Source: an uncultured Campylobacter sp.
GTDB lineage: Bacteria; Campylobacterota; Campylobacteria; Campylobacterales; Campylobacteraceae
DNA length: 5,880 nucleotides
NCBI GenBank assembly: GCA_938036585.1
Contig: CALHQN010000321.1
Location: forward strand, 1-5,880
Direction of reading: 5' to 3'
In this document: positions 1-5,880 of the stretch, piece by piece
Layout of the letters: the number at the start of each line of letters is the position of its first letter
Numbering within the stretch: position 1 is the first letter of the stretch
Notes under the pieces: generated by a model
What the model saw: the letters and a program-made list of their open reading frames with translations, nothing else
What the model was told of the DNA's origin: nothing
The model's database searches: none
Translations under genes and position numbers: made by a program

Positions 1-901
1 GTCTCAATAGAAACAGAGGGCGAAGCCACCGCAAACGGAGGCAAACTTCTTAGCGTCATAAAAGGTCTAAGCGACGATAACGTTACTTTAGAAACTGTAA
101 ATGGAGCGCTATTTGTAAAGCAAAAAAAATCCAAGTATAAGCTTCCGATGTTTGAAACGAGGGATTTTCCAAGCTTTCCTACGGTAGAAGGCAAAAATAG
201 CTTTGACGTAAACGCTGGAATTTTAGGCAGAAGCCTTAAAAAGATCTATCCGTCGATCGATACAAACAATCCAAAATATGAGCTAAACGGAGCTTTGATC
301 GACGTAAAAGAGGGCTTTATAAATTTAGTCGGAACCGATACTAAGCGACTTAGCGTTTATAAGCTTATCACTCAATCAAAAGCGGGTGAGCTAGATACTA
401 AAATTTTAATCCCTAAAAAGGCGATAGGCGAAATTCAAAAGCTATTTTCGGATAAGATTAAAATTTACTACGACGAAAATGTGCTGCTAGCGGTGAGCGA
501 GAATTTTGAGTTTTTTACGAAGCTTATAAACGGTAAATTTCCAAACTACGAGCGGGTAATCCCAAGCGATACGGCGTATAAAATTTTAATCCCGCGCGAT
601 AAGATGGTAAGCGGCGTGCGAGCGATAAACGCGATGTGCGAGGAGATGAAGGTTACTATTAAAAAGGACGGAATGGTTTTTGAGAGCATCAACGAAGATA
701 ACTCCGAAGCTAAAACTGAAATCGAAGTGGCAATCGAGATAAACGGCGAGATAGTTTTTGGCGTTAAAAATCGCTTTCTATTAGATTTTTTAAGCGGTAT
801 CGAGAGCGAAATTTTTGAGCTAAGCTTTAATAGCTCCGATACGGCGTTCGTGCTTAGCGCGGATGGCTTAAAAACGGTCGTCATGCCGATAAATAATATT
901 T

Positions 902-903
<2 letters not shown>
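1..903 (+). CDS. dnaN: DNA polymerase III sliding clamp (beta subunit), 3' part
   Basis: The beta clamp is a ring-shaped dimer that encircles DNA and tethers DNA polymerase III and other clamp-binding proteins. The reading frame is open from the first base, so the start lies upstream. The 300 residues present are about 55 short of a typical Campylobacter clamp (about 355). The remainder of domain I occupies fragment residues 1 to about 60, domain II about 64-180 and domain III about 188-300. Visible family motifs are TDTKRLSVY at 112-120 (E. coli TDGHRLAVC), GKFPNYERVIP at 178-188 (E. coli GRFPDYRRVLP) and the C-terminal VVMPINNI (E. coli VVMPMRL), which lines the clamp-binding peptide pocket. 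An ATG at base 148 is internal, because domain I sequence continues in frame upstream of it. The stop is TAA at 901-903, followed after 9 bases by gyrB. Nothing suggests damage; the truncation is the window edge. Confidence 0.96.
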
Positions 904-3225
<2,322 letters not shown>

Positions 3226-4650
3226 ATGCTATTTAGTGAGACCAAAGAGCGCGAAAATCGTTTCATAACGGCGCTTAAAATTTCGGTGCCGTTTACCTGC
3301 GTTTTGATTGTTTTCGGAATTATTTTGTTTCGAAACGGCGAGTTTAAATTTGACGATGTAATTTTATTTTTGATACTTTTAATCTGCTATGTTTATTATG
3401 TTATTTATCAAATTTATTTTGGCTTTCAAAAGACGCTGATCGATCCCGTTACTCACGTATTTGTGCGCGAGGAGATCGAAAAAATTTTGAGTAATGATCT
3501 AGCCAAAAATCGTCAAATAAATATCGTGCTTTTGCGAATTAAAAATATCATCGACATAAACGATCGATACGGTTATAAAAACGGCGATGAAATTTTATAC
3601 GAGTATTGTAAGGAACTTTCAAATTTTATGGCGGAGCAGGGTTTTAAAGACCTTCCGATCGGTCGATTTATAAACGGCTACTTTGTATTCGGCGTAGAAT
3701 CAAAAGCTACAAATTTAAGCCATATTTTGCGGATGTTTGAGCATAAAATTTCAAGTCAAACGATCAAAAATGTAGAGATAAAAAGCGAATTTACGATGCT
3801 TCCAAGCTCCTATGATCGCAATCTACATAATATCGTAAATGCGCTATTTTATAAGATAAATCACCTGGACGACGAAGAACACGGCGAGAAGGCGATCGAT
3901 GTCGAAAAGGTATTAATCGACGTATTTTCCGCCGACGTAATGGAAGCGATCGATAGCGAAAATTTTAGCTTTAAATATCAGCGCGTCGCAGATAAAAACG
4001 GGGTAAAATCTCATATAAATTTAATTCCGAAGCTTGATCTGCGAAGCGGCGAAAAGATCACAAAAAGTAGAATTTTAGATATTTTGCTTTTAAATCATTA
4101 CGATATTAAATACGATATTTCGATGATGAGGCAAATTTCTAGAATTATCTATTTTAAGGATATCGACGCTAAAATTTTTATCGAGATTATGCCTCAGACG
4201 CTGCGAAATAACGAGTTTCGCAACGAAATTTTAAAGCTCATCGATAATAACCTAATCGATCCGAAAAAGATTGTGTTTGAGTTTAACGAAAAGCTTATCT
4301 ATTCTGAGATCAAGCGCTTTGATGAAATTTTAATTAAATTTCGCGAACTCGGATTTAGCTTCGCGCTGTCGCAGTTCGGCGGCTCGAATGCAAGCTTTGA
4401 ATATTTAAAATTTTTGGAAGTGGATTTTATCGTTTACGACATAGAATTTAATAAAAATTTAGACGACGAAAAGATTAAAAATATCTTTATAGGCATTAAC
4501 GAAGCTTGCGCGAAATCGGGCATTAAAACCATAATGCGCTTCATCGACAAAGAGGAATTTCAAATGCAGCTTTATAAAATGGGCATCGATTATATTCAGG
4601 GATTTTGCGTCGAAAAGCCGAACGATATATCGAATTTAAGGAGATCATAG
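3226..4650 (+). CDS. Membrane-anchored protein with degenerate GGDEF and degenerate EAL domains
   Basis: The protein has 474 residues. Two hydrophobic helices (about 19-35 and 44-65) with a loop of about 8 residues should place both termini in the cytoplasm with no periplasmic sensor. A GGDEF-fold region (about 72-220) keeps DPVTHVF (73-79, cf. DxLTGLxN) and N112, G120 and D121 of the NDxxGHxxGD stretch. The signature GGDEF itself reads INGYF (149-153), so diguanylate cyclase activity is not expected. An EAL-fold region (about 246-470) keeps E352 and E355 (FEFNE), D405 and QG (458-459). However, EAL reads NLI (265-267), the metal-ligand Asn is E320, DDFG reads SQFG (382-385), the catalytic Lys is V403 and the EGVE Glu is R438. 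Phosphodiesterase activity is therefore very unlikely. I infer a c-di-GMP receptor, an allosteric partner or a protein-protein scaffold. The ATG follows the gyrB stop directly (TAGATG), with only a weak GGA (3216-3218) upstream, so coupling to gyrB is likely. There are no frameshifts, so it looks like a maintained gene rather than a pseudogene. Confidence 0.85.
   Translation: MLFSETKERENRFITALKISVPFTCVLIVFGIILFRNGEFKFDDVILFLILLICYVYYVIYQIYFGFQKTLIDPVTHVFVREEIEKILSNDLAKNRQINIVLLRIKNIIDINDRYGYKNGDEILYEYCKELSNFMAEQGFKDLPIGRFINGYFVFGVESKATNLSHILRMFEHKISSQTIKNVEIKSEFTMLPSSYDRNLHNIVNALFYKINHLDDEEHGEKAIDVEKVLIDVFSADVMEAIDSENFSFKYQRVADKNGVKSHINLIPKLDLRSGEKITKSRILDILLLNHYDIKYDISMMRQISRIIYFKDIDAKIFIEIMPQTLRNNEFRNEILKLIDNNLIDPKKIVFEFNEKLIYSEIKRFDEILIKFRELGFSFALSQFGGSNASFEYLKFLEVDFIVYDIEFNKNLDDEKIKNIFIGINEACAKSGIKTIMRFIDKEEFQMQLYKMGIDYIQGFCVEKPNDISNLRRS
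4638..4643 (+). promoter_or_regulatory. Ribosome binding site that fixes the queF GTG start
   Basis: AAGGAG, a strong Shine-Dalgarno match, lies inside the last codons of the upstream gene, 6 bases before GTG at 4650. No in-frame ATG occurs at a suitable distance downstream (the nearby ATG at 4657 is out of frame). This site therefore decides the start of queF and rejects the in-frame ATG at 4605. Confidence 0.85.
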
Positions 4651-5030
4651 TGAGATATGGCGAAGAGGAAATTGAGAAATTTGACATAGAAAAGATGGAA
4701 GTTTGGCCCAACAAACAGGAGCGCGATTATCTGATAAAAATAACCCTGCCCGAGTTTTGCTGCCGCTGCCCGCGCTCTGGATATCCGGATTTTGCGACGA
4801 TCTATTTGGAATATATCCCGGATAAGCTCGTAGTGGAGCTTAAAGCGATTAAAATTTACATAAATTCCTTTATGAACCGCTACATCAGCCACGAGGATAG
4901 CATAAATGAAATTTACGGCGCGCTGCAAAACAAGCTAAAGCCTAAATTTATGAAAATCAGGGGCGATTTTAATCCGCGCGGCAACGTTCATACGGTAATC
5001 GAAATAAACTCGGATCAAATTTACCGATGA
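4650..5030 (+). CDS. queF: NADPH-dependent 7-cyano-7-deazaguanine (preQ0) reductase
   Basis: QueF reduces the nitrile of preQ0 to the amine of preQ1 with NADPH, a cytoplasmic step of queuosine synthesis for tRNA wobble position 34. From the GTG start the protein has 126 residues, the size of one-domain (type I, YkvM-like) QueF. The nucleophile is C40 in RCPRSGYPDF, D47 is the proton donor seven residues on, and E82 in SHED binds substrate. The C-D-E spacing equals that of B. subtilis C55, D62 and E97. The family's NADPH-site motif appears as ELKAIKIY (63-70), and NPRGNVHTVIE is near the C-terminus. Two further cysteines, C37 and C38, sit just before the nucleophile. The residue matching B. 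subtilis C99 is S84. The GTG shares its G with the TAG stop of the preceding gene (TAGTG). A longer ATG start at 4605 is rejected because it lacks a ribosome site, overlaps the upstream gene by 46 bases and adds residues outside the family. Confidence 0.95.
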   Translation: MRYGEEEIEKFDIEKMEVWPNKQERDYLIKITLPEFCCRCPRSGYPDFATIYLEYIPDKLVVELKAIKIYINSFMNRYISHEDSINEIYGALQNKLKPKFMKIRGDFNPRGNVHTVIEINSDQIYR

Positions 5031-5880
5031 TAAGCTCAAATTTAGTCGAACAAATTTTTAAATCCGCAAGCATTAGCCGTTGGAACGATTACCCAAAGAT
5101 GGTGAGCTTAGTCGAGCTCGATAAGCAGGCGCATAAATTTATCATCGCTTATTTTATCGCTAGCTTCGAGTGGGACGTGGATATCAACTACGTAATCGAA
5201 GCGGGGATCTTTGAGTTTTTAGCGCGCATCGTAGTAACCGATATCCGTCCGGACGTCTTTCATCAGATTCAAAAAACCAAAAAGGATAAGATCAACGAGT
5301 GGGTCTTAAGCGTCCTCGAAAGCGATCTTTTGCCTATTCAAAACGGCGCTTTTTTCGAGCGATTTAAAAAATATCTAAATTCTAAAGATCATAAGAAAGA
5401 AGCCGTGATCTTAAAGGCGGCGAGCTACCTCTCTACGCGGTGGGAATTTAATATCGTATATCAAACGAGCCAGTTTTTAAACGATATCGAGGAGCTAAAA
5501 TCCAAGGTCGAGGAGGAGCTTGAGGATTATTACGAGCTAATCGGCGTGCGAAAGATCGTTATGAACAAAAAACTTGCCCGCATAGTTGATCTTAGTGGTA
5601 GACTTCGTTTTCAAAAAAGATGGGCGCAGACACCGCGCATCCCTGAGACATCGGTGCTAGGACACATGCTGGTAGTTGCGATTTTAAGCTACTTTTTCTC
5701 GCTTGAAGTTGGTGCGTGCCGCTCGCGCACGGCATATAATTTTTTCTGCGCTTTATTTCACGATTTGCCCGAAAGCCTCACTCGCGACATCATTAGTCCC
5801 GTAAAATACGGCGTCAAGGGCCTTAGCGACATCATCAGCGAATATGAGATGCGGCTAATAGACGATAAAATTTTACCTTT
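5027..5880 (+). CDS. HD-domain (YfbR-like) phosphohydrolase with a degenerate N-terminal HD copy, 5' part
   Basis: This frame stays open to the window end (284 whole codons), so the 3' end is missing. Its ATG overlaps the queF stop (ATGA, 5027-5030) without a clear ribosome site, suggesting coupled translation. Residues about 190-284 resemble E. coli YfbR, a 5'-deoxynucleotidase. R198-W199 lie 14 residues before H213, exactly as R18-W19 precede H33. HD follows at 245-246, then E249 and D254 in the pattern HDxxExLTxD, and SPVKYG matches TPVKY. Metal-ligand and substrate residues are thus intact as far as can be seen; the last HD-superfamily Asp lies beyond the window. Residues about 1-85 look like an eroded version of the same layout: R18-W19, H36, then FEFLARIVVTDI (62-73), where HD has become EF while D72 is kept. 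A charged, probably coiled-coil stretch (about 155-175) separates the halves. The likely role is a metal-dependent nucleotide monophosphatase or related hydrolase; the substrate is unknown. Confidence 0.85.
   Translation, partial: MISSNLVEQIFKSASISRWNDYPKMVSLVELDKQAHKFIIAYFIASFEWDVDINYVIEAGIFEFLARIVVTDIRPDVFHQIQKTKKDKINEWVLSVLESDLLPIQNGAFFERFKKYLNSKDHKKEAVILKAASYLSTRWEFNIVYQTSQFLNDIEELKSKVEEELEDYYELIGVRKIVMNKKLARIVDLSGRLRFQKRWAQTPRIPETSVLGHMLVVAILSYFFSLEVGACRSRTAYNFFCALFHDLPESLTRDIISPVKYGVKGLSDIISEYEMRLIDDKILP

Noticed and set aside
148..150. ATG as a possible start of a short clamp protein.
   Set aside because: The frame is open to base 1 and the upstream residues continue clamp domain I; it matches an internal Met.
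4605..4649. Upstream in-frame ATG that would lengthen QueF by 15 residues.
   Set aside because: It has no ribosome site, overlaps the upstream gene by 46 bases, and type I QueF length and the AAGGAG at 4638-4643 both fit the GTG at 4650.
3226..4650. Possibility that the GGDEF-EAL gene is a pseudogene because its motifs are lost.
   Set aside because: The frame is intact over 474 codons, both domain folds can be followed throughout, several structural residues remain, and codon use resembles its neighbours.
4596..4928. Reverse-strand open frame opposite queF.
   Set aside because: It is antisense to a well-supported QueF with intact catalytic residues and has no family features.
5735..5740. 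TATAAT resembling a -10 promoter element.
   Set aside because: It lies inside the HD coding region, encodes ordinary Tyr-Asn, has no clear upstream element and no gene starts soon after it in the window.

Overview
The window is a gene-dense, one-directional stretch of a chromosome. It carries five protein-coding genes, all on the + strand: the 3' part of dnaN, complete gyrB, a complete gene for a membrane-anchored degenerate GGDEF-EAL protein, complete queF, and the 5' part of an HD-domain (YfbR-like) phosphohydrolase gene. Almost every base is coding; the largest gap is 9 bases, between dnaN and gyrB. I see no RNA gene, mobile element, CRISPR array, transcription terminator or convincing promoter.

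The organism is most likely a Campylobacter or close relative (Campylobacterota). This rests on the dnaN-gyrB order, a GyrB of about 770 residues with the long insertion after the TOPRIM core, a one-domain QueF of about 126 residues with a Cys-rich active-site motif, and frequent AAATTTTA-type words in frame. By eye the base composition is less AT-rich than C. jejuni, which suggests a host-associated species outside the thermotolerant group, but I cannot name it. dnaN and gyrB suggest the chromosomal origin region just upstream (dnaA and oriC are not in the window). All genes would then run in the direction of fork movement.

Region by region: 1-903 is the sliding clamp, lacking about 55 N-terminal residues. 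913-3225 is gyrase B, with its own Shine-Dalgarno site. 3226-4650 starts on the base after the gyrB stop and encodes two membrane helices, a GGDEF-like domain and an EAL-like domain, both with their signature residues lost. 4650-5030 (queF) starts at a GTG sharing one base with the preceding stop. 5027-5880 overlaps queF by ATGA and runs off the window.

The tight junctions suggest one transcript with translational coupling. The first two genes serve DNA replication and topology. The last three join a probable c-di-GMP-related receptor or scaffold, queuosine synthesis and a probable nucleotide phosphohydrolase, with no obvious shared pathway. The two most interesting points are the doubly degenerate GGDEF-EAL protein and the HD protein, whose N-terminal half looks like a decayed second copy of its HD domain.
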